This document shows, piece by piece, positions 46,976 through 58,151 of a stretch of DNA of 64,000 nt. The stretch comes from Macrotis lagotis (lineage: Eukaryota; Chordata; Mammalia; Peramelemorphia; Peramelidae), in the NCBI RefSeq assembly GCF_037893015.1, contig NC_133661.1, forward strand, positions 185,940,306 to 186,004,305, written 5' to 3'. Each line of letters begins with the position of its first letter. The first letter of the stretch is position 1. The notes under the pieces were generated by a model. It had not been told where the DNA came from, did no database searches, and saw only the letters and a program-made list of their open reading frames with translations. The translations under genes and the position numbers were made by a program.

Positions 46976-47826
46976 ATTAAAGCTTCTCTGAGGTACCACT
47001 TCACACCTCTCAGACTGGCTAATAAGACCAGGAAGGATAATGATCATTGTTGAAAGGGTTGTGGGAAATTTGGGACACTATTACATTGTTGGTGGAGCTG
47101 TAAACTCATCCAACCTTTCTGGAGAGAAATTTGGAACTACACCCAAAGGGCAACAAAAATGTGCATACTCTTTGATCCGGCAATACCATTACTGGGTCTA
47201 TTCCCTGAAGAGATTATGAAAAAAGGGTAAAAACATTACCAAAATATTCATAGCAATCCTGTTTGTGGTGGCAAAGAATTGGAACTTGAGTGAATGTCCA
47301 TCAATTGGGGCATGGGTTAATAAACTGTGGTATATATGTATATGAAGGAACACTATTGTTTATGAGAAACCAGGAGGGAAGGGAAGCCTGGAGGGATTTG
47401 CATGAACTGATGCTGAGTGAGATGAGCAGAACCAGAAAACATTATACACCCTAGCATCAACATGGGGGCGATGATTAACCTTAATGACTCGCTCATTCCA
47501 TCAGTGCAACAATCAAGGACAATTCGGGGCTGTCTGCAATGGAGAATACCATCTGTATCCAGAGAAAGAACTGTGGAGTTTGAACAAAGACCAAGGACTA
47601 TTACCTTTAATTTAGGGAAAAAACCTGATATCTTATTGTCTGATCTTGCTATCTCTTATACTTCATGTTTCTTCCTTAAGGATATGATTTCTCTCTTATT
47701 ACATTCACTTTGGATCAATGTATACCATGTAAAGACTGTCAAATTGCTTTCTGTGGGGGGTGGGGGGAGGGAAGTAAGATTAGGGGAAAATTGTAAAACT
47801 CAAAATAAATAAAATCTTTAAAAAAC
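46976..47826 (+). mobile_element. 5'-truncated L1, sense, with target-site duplication
   Basis: 3' UTR-class L1 sequence ('ttggtggagctgtaaactca', 'tgtccatcaattggggca', 'ctgatgctgagtgagatgag') ending 'aaataaataaaatctttaaa'. It is flanked by attgctatgaa at 46965-46975 and 47827-47837. The 116-codon ORF here is within the L1 3' region. Confidence 0.9.
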
Positions 47827-47829
47827 ATT

Positions 47830-48330
47830 GCTATGAAGCCTTTATTTTTACTAGACTGCCAAAGGATTCCATGATATAAACAAAATTAAGAACCTTAATG
47901 CTTCAAGAAGGACCAGCCCTCTCCAAGATGACCTTAATTAGAGTTGTCTTTCTGCTACCACTCAACTCCACAAAAGAAGTTGCCCAGGATGCAGAAATTT
48001 CAAATTATCACTGTAAACACCTTTTCTCCATCATTTTATTCCCAAAACATGCAAATTACCTTGAAACTTAAATAGGTCTCTTGGTGTCACTTGGAAAAAC
48101 TACAGGGGACAAGTGGGAGCTGGAAACCTTTTCCTTACATTTCTACTCCTATATCAAAGTTGTGTCTCTTTACATGTCAAACACTGCAAAGCATTTTTTT
48201 GCCATTTTCAGTAAAGGATAGAGCAAGAAAGAGAAGACAGCATTCAGTTCTGCTGGGAAAAGACTGCTCACTAAGATTTCAATGAATCTTTCTCCAGTAT
48301 TTTGACAGGTGTTCAAAGGCTAGTGAAGAA
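47830..48330. repeat. Low-copy duplicated block Z, copy 2
   Basis: The counterpart of 41600-41700 plus 42040-42480 without the SINE. It is directly preceded by the L1 insertion. Confidence 0.55.
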
Positions 48331-48469
48331 CTTACAGGTAGAGAACAATTGAAGTTTTTGCACCACAACAAATGCTTATCTAATTGTACTTTTCCTGGTT
48401 GATACCTTGCTATTTGAATCAATCAGTAATTCATTCAATAAAATTCATTGCATTTCTTTGAAGAATTGC

Positions 48470-48760
48470 AAACTTTTTTGTGGTTTGTTCATATACTTTG
48501 ACCCAAACTTCTATCAGAAAAATATGATACAAAGATATTTTCCTACTTAACCAGGTCCCTTCTAATCTTATATGAATTAACAGTGTCTGTGTAGAAGCTT
48601 TTCAGTTTCAAGTAATCAGTTATCTATTTTATCTTTTGTAACTTCTATCTTTTATTTGATTAAGAATACATTTCTTACCCATAGCAGTGAGAGGTACATG
48701 ATATATTTCTTCTCCAATATTTTTTCATAGTATGATCTTTTGAATTATAAACCTGAATTA
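48470..48760 (-). mobile_element. Probable antisense L1 fragment
   Basis: T-rich text with 'gatcttttgaattataaacc' and 'cagttatctattttatc' resembles decayed L1 3' sequence. This is a weak call. Confidence 0.4.
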
Positions 48761-48789
48761 AATAGAAAACATCCAATATGGCAAAAATT

Positions 48790-49260
48790 ATAACATTTAG
48801 ATAGGATAAGGAAGTTTTTAACTGGGGCATCTTTTTTGGGGGGGAAGTAGAGTACAACAGACAGTTTGCTCTGGCTAAAATCATTTTGGGAGGTGACTGG
48901 TCTTTCTTAAAGTGCAAGGCTCTCTAATCTTGCATATAATCCTTTGGCAGGAAGATGAAATTATGGATTCTTGCTTAGAAATATTTTTTGAATAATAGAA
49001 GGAAATGCTAAATTTCAGTTGAAGATGAATTAAAATGAAGATATATTTTTCCTTTCAAGTACAAATGTTATGAAATGTATTTGTGGATCTCAAATCAGGA
49101 ATCCTTGCTCCAGAGAGTCTTCTCATTGCTGCTGAACCTTCCCCAACTCCTGGAAAAGGAGAGGAGACAGAAAAGGTGTGAGGTAGGAATTTCCTAGGAA
49201 AGTGAGTTAGATGGAGAAGGCCACTATAGATATTGGACCTAGGGTGAGACAGTTTAGCTC
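48790..49260. repeat. Detached tail block of an RNase unit
   Basis: Similar to 6640-7260 (unit A) and 60900-61270 (unit E): 'tttcagttgaagatgaatta', 'tgaaatgtattt', and 'ggaaagtgag' followed by 'gg.ccactatagat'. It is 12 kb after pseudogene D. It may be unit D's own displaced tail or the end of a lost unit. Confidence 0.5.
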
Positions 49261-49299
49261 TGTGTGGTCAAAAGGATGAGTCTTTTGCAAGTATATGCC

Positions 49300-49540
49300 A
49301 GCTAGGTGGTGCAGTGTATAGAATGCCAGAACAACAGTAAAAAGGATGTGAGTACAAGTCCAGCCTGAGATACTTACTAGCTGTGTGACCATGATCAAGT
49401 CACTCAATTCTGTTTGCCTCAATTTCTCATTTGTAAAATTAGTTGGAGAAGGAAATGACAAATCAATGCAATATTTTTGCGAAGAAAGTCCCAAATGGGG
49501 ACAGAGAGTCAGACACAACTGAAAGGACTCAATGTCAATA
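49300..49540 (+). mobile_element. Marsupial SINE with extended tail
   Basis: 'ccagctaggtggtgcagtgt', then 'ctcatttgtaaaattagttg' and 'gagtcagacacaactgaaag', a third tail type also seen at 57815 and 60295. Confidence 0.8.
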
Positions 49541-49638
49541 GAAGATTCTTATGAGAAGTACAGAGATAGTCTACCACCATGTTGGAGCCTTGAGTCAAAA
49601 GTCAGTTGCTCTGTCCTCATTATAATAATGTTCATTCT

Positions 49639-49791
49639 CGGGGCGGCTAGGTGGCGTAGTAGTTAAAGTACCAGCCTTTGAGTCAGGAGTACCTGGGTTC
49701 AAATCTGGTCTCAGACACTTAATAATTACCTAGCTGTGTGGCCTTGGGCAAGCCACTTAATTCCATTTGCCTTGCAAAAACCTAAAAAAAA
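49639..49791 (+). mobile_element. Marsupial SINE with target-site duplication
   Basis: Complete copy flanked by aataatgttcattct at 49624-49638 and 49792-49806. Confidence 0.95.
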
Positions 49792-50139
49792 AATAATGTT
49801 CATTCTTACCTATGCAATTGTAGTAAGAGAAGGTAAGTTTAGAGGTTGATGCATTTCCTAATGTCTGACAGAGGAATATAGAGAAATATCAATAATCATG
49901 ATGGTCCTTTATCTGTATGTCTAGGTATGCTAGTGTGTATTCACAAAAGTTAAAAATGTGTTGATTAATCACCCCTGTGCCATGTGTGTTGTCTGAGTGA
50001 ATACAGCCCCTTTGAGACAGAAGCCTAGTCGCAGAGATCAGGTCCAAAAAAATGGCAGCAACTTCTTGGTGGAGAAGTCCCAGAGATGACAATATAGCAG
50101 ATGACAGTAGCAGCTCCAAAGGAATACTATAAAGTTTGT

Positions 50140-50284
50140 TTTGTTTTGTTTTTGCAAGGCAATGGCTTGCCCAAGGTCACACAGCTAGGTAATTATTAAA
50201 TGTCTGTGGACAGATTTGAACTCAGGTACTCCTGACTCCAGGGCCAGGGCTTGTGCTTTATCCACTGTGCCACCTAGCCACCCC
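50140..50284 (-). mobile_element. Marsupial tRNA-like SINE
   Basis: Antisense copy from 'gcaaggcaatggcttgccca' to 'ccacctagccacccc'. The flanks share 'gttttgttttgttt'. Confidence 0.85.
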
Positions 50285-50463
50285 CTGAGAGTTTTGTTTT
50301 GTTTTCTTTTTGCAATAAAAGTTTGAATAGAAGAGTACTATGGCAAATTAGTTTGGGAAACACTGGAGAGGTGAAGACAAAAACATAATGTCTGCCATCA
50401 AGGAGTTCATGTTTTAATGGAAACAATGATAAAATAGTAATGTGTATGTACATGTAAGTGGAT

Positions 50464-50495
50464 ACACACACACACACACACACATATATATGTAA
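50464..50495. repeat. (CA)n then (TA)n microsatellite
   Basis: Short CA/TA run. Confidence 0.9.
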
Positions 50496-50658
50496 GATAA
50501 TTCTCATTTTAAATTCACATTATGTAAATTTGACTTTATGTAAATAATTCAGAAATAAATCAGTATTCCAAAAAATGTTAACTTTACAGTAAAGTACTGT
50601 CTCTTCCTTCTTGCCCCTTGGCTCTACAATTTGTGGCCTCCCATCTCTGCACCAAAAG

Positions 50659-50698
50659 GAAGGAAGAAGGAAGGAAGGAAGGAAGGAAGGAAGGAAGA
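50659..50698. repeat. (GGAA)n microsatellite
   Basis: About ten GGAA/GAAG units. GGAA arrays can bind ETS factors, but no target is implied here. Confidence 0.9.
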
Positions 50699-50699
50699 A

Positions 50700-53390
50700 A
50701 GCATGTATTCAAGTCTTCCTGCAACACAGAGGGGAAACAAAATGGAGACCTGAATCTCATCCAATTATAGGATAAACAGGTTTAGAACAAACAAAGCAAA
50801 TAAATTCAGGTAAAACTCAACATGAGACAAATCCCCCCAAAAAGGTTTATTTCACTTGGGGTTGAATGAAAGCAGTTTCTCAAATGCTGGAGGGACTCTC
50901 AATTCTAACAACTAACATATTACCCAAGGGACTAGGGACTTGTTCCTTTGTTTTAGGTTCAGAGAGATACCAGGGTCAGTCTTAGGGAAACGTGACCTTT
51001 AAATAAGGGTTCAGAATTCTTTTCACTTTGTCTTAGCTTCTTTACCTTTTCATTCCTGATCCCCAGATAAAGTCAACTCCACATATACACCAAGGAAAGT
51101 GTCATTTCTTCATTAACAGAAAGAAAATAAATAGGAATTAGAGTCAATGAACCCTTTAAAAATGCTCAGATTTCAGAAGACAGTTCAAAAGAGAATCCAA
51201 ACAAAGAGGACACTTTCTTTAGGATTATGTTAAATTTATTTTATTCTCATATTATATTATAAACTACATAACAGAAGTTTGCTGTTCCATATGCAATTGT
51301 CTTGTTCTGTTCTTTGCATACTGGAAAATGAATTTTTATTTAGTTCATGAGAACAACTTATTTGAAAAGGAAACATTATTAGCTTAGAGGTAGTTTCAGT
51401 TTAGTGGGGTCTTTTTGTTTTGTTTTTTTTGCAAGGGAATGGGGTTAAGTGATTTGCCCAAGATCACACAGCTAAGTATTATTAAGTGTCTCAGACTGAA
51501 CTTGAACTGAGGTCCTCCTGACTCCAAGGCCAGTGCTCTGTCCACTGCACCACCTAACTGTCCCTCAGTTTAGTGTTAAAACTTAAACCTGGCGGCTAGG
51601 TTGAATGCAAGATGTTTAGAAGTGAGAGAAGTATGAAAAAATATGGGAAAACCATATAAGTTTTTAACTTCAACAGGGGTTTCTTTCATTCACCAGCCCC
51701 TATTCTCCAAGTTAGAAGAAGATGTTTTAGGTAGTGTTCCTAAGACAAATACAATATGAAAGAAGAACAAGTCCCTGGTTTTAAGGGCAAAGAGTCATTC
51801 AACTACCTACATGGATGGATCCTGATCACAGTTAGAAAGAATTCAGGCTGTGTCTACTCCATTCCTTAAGACTACCACGTGAATGATTTTTGGGTAGTTT
51901 TGTGGGGAAAAGGGTGAAGGGAGGGGAGAAACAAATTAGCTATAACAATTAATCTGCCCAGAAGGTCACATGATAAATTTTTTGAACTTCAGTTTTCTTA
52001 TTTTTAAACATTAAAGCCTTATATAAATGAAAGCTTTCTAGACATGAAAAAAAGTAGTAGTAATAGGAAGAATGATAATTAGGATCTTTTCTTCCCACAA
52101 ACTCTTATGTGGTTTTTTCTCCTAATGTCACAGAATCACAGAATTTCAAAAACCCATCCTATAACCTTCCTGAAAAATCAGTCATTTGGTTTTGAAGTCC
52201 TCCAGCAGTGAGAATAAATCCACCAATTCTACTTTGGAATATTTAGAATTTTAGGAAGTATTTTGATTATTGATATTGGGTTTTTTTGGTTAAATCAAAC
52301 CTAAATTTTCCTCCTTGATACTTCCAGACACAACTTCTAGTTTTTTTCCCTCAAGGTCAAGGGGGAACAAGCTTAATTCATTGTCCATTATTTCAATATT
52401 TTAGTACTTGAAGACAGCTATCATATCCATCAAAGCTGTACACACATATACATATGATCTGGACTCACTTTCCCAACCCTAACTCTACTAGTAGATTGAA
52501 ATCATGAAGCTTTAGTGATATAGGGACGCTTTGGGGAAATTATGAGTTTCTTCTCTGCTATGAGTACCAGGCTGTCATCTAGTATGTTCACCCTCATAAC
52601 TTTTGTTCAGTGTCAGTTAGACTATTCCAGTTTTAGAGAGCCTTTCTTGTAGATATTTTGACTCCTTGGACAGTAGTAATCTAGTCTCTTTCCTAGATTT
52701 TCACTAGACTTCTGGTGGCACCTCCAAAAACTTGAAAGCAGTCAAATCATTCCATTTTCCTATATTCTTTCACCTAAGATGTTCCTGAGTAAACTTGGTA
52801 AGGAGAGAAGAATCAGCCAGTTCCCATAGTCATGGACTACATGGAAACCCCAGGTGAAGCATAAGATAGCCACTTGCCACTGACATATCCTCTACCCTGT
52901 TTCAAGTGCATAGTACATTTTCTTCTTTACTTTGAAAGCATCCAGGAAAAATGAAGTTGAGTTCTTTCATTGGAGTCTTTTATGTTTTGTCACTCAGCTT
53001 CAGATCATTAGAAATGTAAAAGGCTTCTCTTAATCATGCAATAGGCAGAGAGAAAATAGTGACAAAATTCTGATTTCCCATTATTAATCATCAGGCAGTT
53101 TCAGAAATAGAATTCTAAAGCTCCTCCTCTCCTCTCTTCTTTCCTCTCTTCTCTTTCTCCCACTTAGGAAAATGAAACCTTCCTAAATTTTTCAGCCAAT
53201 GTTCATAGTGCCAACAAAGATTCAGCTAGCAGTAAAAAGTAAACAATCATAATTACTAAATAAATAATTAAATAAATACTAATACCACACTCATATGAAT
53301 GAAACTTGTACTTGGTAGTTAAAGATGTGCAGAAAATAATTAAAACCTGTTAGCAAAATAACCTCTTAGAAGAAAAAAAATTGTCACAAA
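50700..53390. other. Gene-free stretch
   Basis: No coding exon, RNase remnant or RNA gene was recognised. One SINE (51417-51565) sits inside. The rest is AT-rich sequence without clear repeats. Confidence 0.35.
51417..51565 (-). mobile_element. Marsupial tRNA-like SINE
   Basis: Antisense copy from 'tttgcaagggaatggggtta' to 'gcaccacctaactgtccc'. Confidence 0.85.
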
Positions 53391-53394
53391 GTTC

Positions 53395-54310
53395 ATACCC
53401 TAAAACTGTTTTTATTTTAAAGTAATACTTTTTTGATATTACAAATAATGTTGCTATATATATATATATATATATGAGAATTTCCACTTTGACTTTGATA
53501 TCTTTACAATATATATATCTAATGATAACACTGAATAAAACCACATGTACAATTACTAATATTTTTCTGATTCTTAGTTCTACCAATAGTGAAATGTTCC
53601 TATTTTTTACACAGTCCTTTCAAAATTTGCCACTGATCTGTTGTCATATTTGTTCATCTGACAAATGTAAGTTGTAGACTCAGAATCGTTTCAAGATGCA
53701 TTTCCCCTATTAATAAGAATTGATCTGAAAGACTCTTTCCTATGGTTGTTGATTACTTCAATTTATTTCTTCATTTCAAAACTTGTTAGTTATATCCTTT
53801 GACCGTGTATCTATTAGGGAAAGAGTTTTTGGTTTTTCTATAGTTATATAAATTTCCTATATATAATAGATAACAGACTTTCCATAAATTTTTAACCAAA
53901 ATTCTCCTGTTCCCAATTAACTGCTCCTCTTTAAGTTATAGCTGCACTAATTTTGATTTTGTCTAAGCTTTTTGATTTTATAGAATTAAAAATAACTCAT
54001 TTTTTTTCATGGTCACTTCTATACCTCCTTTCTTTAAGGAAACTGCTCCCTGCTGTAGTTCTATAAAGTACCTCCTACCAATCTCCAGTTGTGTATGGGT
54101 GTGTGTGTGTGTGTGTGTGTGTGAAATGTGACCTTTTTATAGTTGGACCATGTATTCATTGGGGATTCATTGTGGTACATAGTATAAAATATTGCTCTAA
54201 ACCTAAATTTGCCAATAAAACTAATTTTATTCATAGGATCATTCTTCAGACCCTCTCTCAGATACTGTATTTTCCTTGGTTACTAAGATTTCAATAACCT
54301 TGCTCTACTG
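53395..54310 (-). mobile_element. L1 3' end, antisense, decayed, with (TA)n and (TG)n tracts
   Basis: 'cctttgaccgtgtatctatt', 'atttccactttgactttga' and 'aatttgccactgatctg' follow the antisense L1 3' layout seen at 38.1-38.7 kb. SSRs lie at 53454-53476 and 54096-54123. Confidence 0.6.
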
Positions 54311-54589
54311 ATCTGTGTCCCACAGATGATTTGAAACATCATGTGAGCAGGAAAAGGTGCAGGGGGACTATTAGAGAATAGGCAAATATAACAGCAGCAC
54401 AAAGAGTCATCTGACAAGCTTGACATCAAAGGAAAAGGCCAAAGTCAACTTTAACAATGTGAACAGAAGAAGTATTCCACTTTAAGAGTCTGTCTAAATT
54501 ATGGGCACAAGTAGGCATGAATATCCATCTCAAGAAGCATTGAAGTAATGAGGGTATTTCAGTAAATATCATTCCTATATATTATAGAG

Positions 54590-54665
54590 AGGCATGTTGG
54601 TATAGTGGATAGAGCATTGACCTTGGGATCTGGAAGAACTGGGTTCAAACTCTGCTTCTGGTATA
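54590..54665 (+). mobile_element. Partial tRNA-like SINE
   Basis: Left half only: 'ggtatagtggatagagcatt' and 'ggttcaaactctgc'. Confidence 0.65.
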
Positions 54666-55029
54666 TAACTATAGGTGAGTTGTTTCTCTTATTCAGATGT
54701 TTTAGATGATAAGTTATGGAAGAGTTAGCAACCTGCAGTGGTAGAGGGTGCTTCTATCTAGTTTCTGTGAGTTCCCTACATTCTTGAAAGAACAGTTCTA
54801 GATTTTAAAAAATCATAATGATAATGAATACTTATGAGTATGACATCAACAGAAGGAAACTAAATCATGATTTATACTCATTGTTTAAGAAGGTAGAGAA
54901 ATATATAATATATTTGACTTTTGCAAACCTGAATAATGAGTAAGCTTGAGAAAAATATATATGATGTATGTATAAAATGAAAATCTTTATTGTTCATATA
55001 AACAAATTGTAATTCAGGATAATCTGTAT

Positions 55030-55950
55030 AAGTTGAGAAAGCTCTTCTGCCAAAAAAGAATCATTAGAATTTAAAAAATTTAATTCTGATTTTTAGCCTA
55101 GCATTAGATTCCTGAAAAAGGCAGTAAGGGTCCATCTAGTCCATTCACTTGTGGCTAACTTTGGAAATAAATATTCCAAATTTAACTTATCTAGTTAGAC
55201 TCAGTTCCATTTTCAGGCCTGAGCTTTGATTTAGGTGTATATTCTGTCCCTGTGGCATTCACCAAGGAGTCATAAGACTCAGTCTAAAGTTCATTTATAG
55301 AACAGGGATTATGTTAGGCACAGTTCAATCCAGGGACCTTAAATGGAAACATAGAATATTAGAACTTAAAATACCAAAATTCTCAGAAAGGAGAGTTTAA
55401 GACAATAGTGCTTTGGATCTGATAATGATAATAATGTGATAGTTCTTTTATAGAGAGTATTTTAAAATATACAGAGTAATGTCTTTATAGTAAAGGTATA
55501 AGAATTATGCAAATATACTTATTTCACATATGAAGAATTGTTATATGAGGACAAAACTTTGATGTCAGAAGGGCTCAAAAAGAGTAAAAAGAGTGTGGGG
55601 TTGGATTGGTAGTTGTGCTGGTCCTTGTTTGAGAGGGATTTCTGTTATATCTGACTGAAACCTTTATCCATCATTTTCTCTGTTGTTTGGGAAGAAGTTA
55701 TTTTCCCCTCATGAACTGAGTATAAAATAGAAGATAGAAGAAGCAAAACTACTTGAGGAACAAAAAAGTCCTAATTTCCAGTTTCTTATTTCTTTAGCTA
55801 CATCATACTGATATGTTTCAGAAATTGGGAGAGGTTGGTTTCACCAGAAAAATCAGGTTTCTGATTTTTTTCCCAGGTGTGGGTGGAAGATGGGTGTCTA
55901 GTGATGTTAGGATGATGGGGAACTGATCTTGAATTTAATTTCAGTTTAGA
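55030..55950. repeat. Duplicon block W and promoter-upstream block, unit E
   Basis: Aligns with 840-1240 plus 1960-2245 (A) and 25700-26690 (C). The (TG)n of unit C and the SINEs of unit A are absent. Confidence 0.6.
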
Positions 55951-56161
55951 AAACTTCTACATTTTATAGTCCCAGAGAATAATGGGCTATACATCATCCC
56001 TAACCAGAAGCCATAGCCACACCTCTATCCAGCTCCACCCCTACATTGGAACTGTATTATAGGAGAACATTCAGAGAGAAGAGAGAACTAGATTCCTTCC
56101 CAGCTCTGGAGTCAAGTGGATCCAAAAGCAGCAGGAGACAGAACAGTGACACTAGGTGAGG
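55951..56161 (+). promoter_or_regulatory. Unit E RNase promoter and non-coding exon 1
   Basis: 'gccacacctctatccagctc' and 'caccccta' precede 'tattata' at 56055-56061. Exon 1 ends at 56155 with donor 'actag|gtgagg'. It is the most diverged of the promoters serving an open gene. Confidence 0.65.
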
Positions 56162-56834
56162 AGAGAAAGTCCAAGAATGGGAATGGCTATTTGAGATCAC
56201 CTACAAAAAGGGATTCTTTGTTTATTGGTGAAGGGTGAAGAATGGGGAGCCCAGAGTGGTCAAGAGGATGAGTTTAATTACTATAGCAGAAGGATAAAGA
56301 AAGGGGGGGGGTGGAGAGGAGAAGCAGTTGTAGTGCTTTTCTCTAGTAGAGAGTTTAGGAGAATCCCTCCATCCCTTATTACATGGGGAACTTATTCCTG
56401 AGGTTGTTAGGAACTGGGGGTTTTACAGAGTGCTTAGAGCAGAGATTTCTCCTCTTCTAAAGTCAGGATTTCTAAGGAAAATTAAGAAAAGACATCTTTA
56501 CACCTCAGACAAAATTTGAAAGTTACTCATTCACTCTATAAATTATAGTATATTAGTGTCGAGTTAGACTTTTCACAAAATTAATAGCAGTATTCCATGA
56601 AGATTGGAATTTGTGGACAATTAGAATGTGTTGGTAGCATTCAAGTGTGTCATTTGTTGTGCTTCTCTGAATGTTGCAACCTGGACAGTAGCTTGACTTG
56701 TCTACTCCTCATTCTAGATTTGATTTTATGATACTAGTAATAGCTAATAGTATGATACTAGTAATAGCTAATAGTTAATTTGTTTCAGGAAAATGTTGTC
56801 ATATTTCATTCTCACAACAATCATAAAAGGTAAG

Positions 56835-56965
56835 TACTTTTTATTCTCCCCATTTTGAAGAAGAAACTGAGGCAAAGTCAAATGATTTGCCCCAGAGTCA
56901 TATAGCCAGTAAGTGTCTGAGGCCAGATTTGAACTCATGATTTCCTGACTCTAGCCCTATCTATT
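56835..56965 (-). mobile_element. MIR-type SINE in the unit E intron
   Basis: 'cattttgaagaagaaactga', 'gtcatatagccagtaagtgt' and 'ttgaactcatgatttcctga' are antisense MIR. It is absent from the other units' introns, though the family is old; the flanks carry the direct repeat 'gatactagtaatagctaata' (two copies near 56730-56775). Confidence 0.7.
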
Positions 56966-57190
56966 TAGTCCTTCTTGAGTGTAGAGCTATGATAGTAATC
57001 TCTCAGGATAAGGATATAAGTGGGATAAGGAATGTAAAACAGTATAGATGAAATAGTGAAGACAAGTGGGAGTGGAGATGTAGTGGAGAGAATTTCAGCT
57101 ATGAAGAGATGAGAAGCTGGTATCATAGAGGATGTTGCATTGTCATTTTCTGTTCCTTCTTTCCAATGTTTCTGCTCCTGTCAAGATCAG

Positions 57191-57622
57191 ATGTTCCATA
57201 CTATGATGGAGATTCTTTCCTTGCTCCTCCTCCTGGACCTGACTAGCTTTTCCCAGGCTCTGGACTTCTGGACCTCCCATGTGGACAATCCCAAGACAAG
57301 AATCTCAGGATCCTCACATCATTACTGTAATGTAATGATGAAGCAGAGGGGACTGATTACACGTTCTCATTGCATGCCAGTAAATACCTTCATCCATGAG
57401 ACAAACAGCACCCTCATAAACATCTGTGCTACTCCCAGTGTGTCTTGTGGAAGACTCTCTTTGGAAAGATGTAATAAAAGCTCCCAGTCACTTAAGGTGA
57501 CATATTGCTATACCAAGTCTTTTGCCCGGCCTCCTGACTGTGGATACAGGGCAAAGATAGACTTTGCAATTATCGGGGTAATCTGTGTGGAAGGCCAGCC
57601 TGCCTACCTGCTCCAACCCTAA
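57191..57622 (+). CDS. Secreted RNase A superfamily protein, unit E; Lys and C-terminal His lost
   Basis: 143 residues in one exon. The start follows 'ctgtcaagatcag', aligned with units A and C. The signal peptide is residues 1-23 (five consecutive Leu, ending FSQA), leaving a mature chain of about 120 residues. Eight cysteines (46, 61, 79, 86, 94, 106, 117, 132) match the RNase A set, including the 65-72 pair lost in unit C. The signature is CMPVNTFIHE. By alignment His30 (His12) is kept, Lys41 is Met62 and His119 is Tyr139. The chain stops 11 residues after the last Cys, 8-10 earlier than A and C. There is a sequon at Asn72. Fold and secretion look intact while catalysis should not be; a binding or signalling role is possible but only inferred. 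Confidence 0.9.
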   Translation: MFHTMMEILSLLLLLDLTSFSQALDFWTSHVDNPKTRISGSSHHYCNVMMKQRGLITRSHCMPVNTFIHETNSTLINICATPSVSCGRLSLERCNKSSQSLKVTYCYTKSFARPPDCGYRAKIDFAIIGVICVEGQPAYLLQP

Positions 57623-57814
57623 ATCTCCCATCTATGGCAACTTTTACTCTGGTTTTTGCTCTTTTCTCCTACTAACGCTCTGGAATATCTCATTGTTATA
57701 CAGATTTCAACCAACTGCCTGGATTCCTTACCTTTCCCCTTATTGTGATAGCATATAATCTCTTTAGAGGCAGGAATTCCTCCATTTTAGTTTTTATGTC
57801 TCCATTGCTTAGGT

Positions 57815-58050
57815 AGCAAGATGGTTCAGTGGATACAATGATGGGCCTGGTGTTAAGAAGAAATCTTTCTGAGTTCAATCTTACTTCAGACCTTTACTAG
57901 CTGCATGACCCTGGACAAAACATTTGACAGTTTGCCTCAATTTCTCATCTGTAAAAGATCTGGAGAAGAAAATGGCAAAGCACTCCAATAACTTTGCAAC
58001 ATTCAAAACCAAATAGGGTCAGGGAAAATCAGACAGGATTGAAAAATTAC
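57815..58050 (+). mobile_element. Marsupial SINE with extended tail, in the unit E 3' flank
   Basis: 'ggtagcaagatggttcagtg' to 'ctcatctgtaaaagatctgg' and 'aatcagacaggattgaaaaa'. It splits the region between the stop codon and AATAAA. Confidence 0.8.
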
Positions 58051-58145
58051 TTAATCTCCTTTTCTTGGCACAGAGTAAGCACTTGGAAAATATTTGATTA
58101 ATTGACTCTTTATCTAGCTAATTTTTATGGGGATATCAATATTAG

Positions 58146-58151
58146 AATAAA
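58146..58151 (+). promoter_or_regulatory. Candidate poly(A) signal, unit E
   Basis: AATAAA in 'ttagaataaaaggcttc', aligned with ATTAAA at 4963 in unit A. Confidence 0.45.

Noticed and set aside
47462..47812. 116-codon + strand ORF
   Set aside because: Lies in the 3' UTR-class part of a 5'-truncated L1 bounded by target-site duplications.
4331..57622. Assigning ANG, RNASE4 or RNASE9-13 symbols to the three genes
   Set aside because: Motif spacing hints at angiogenin, but the catalytic changes and lineage-specific duplication prevent a one-to-one call without a tree.
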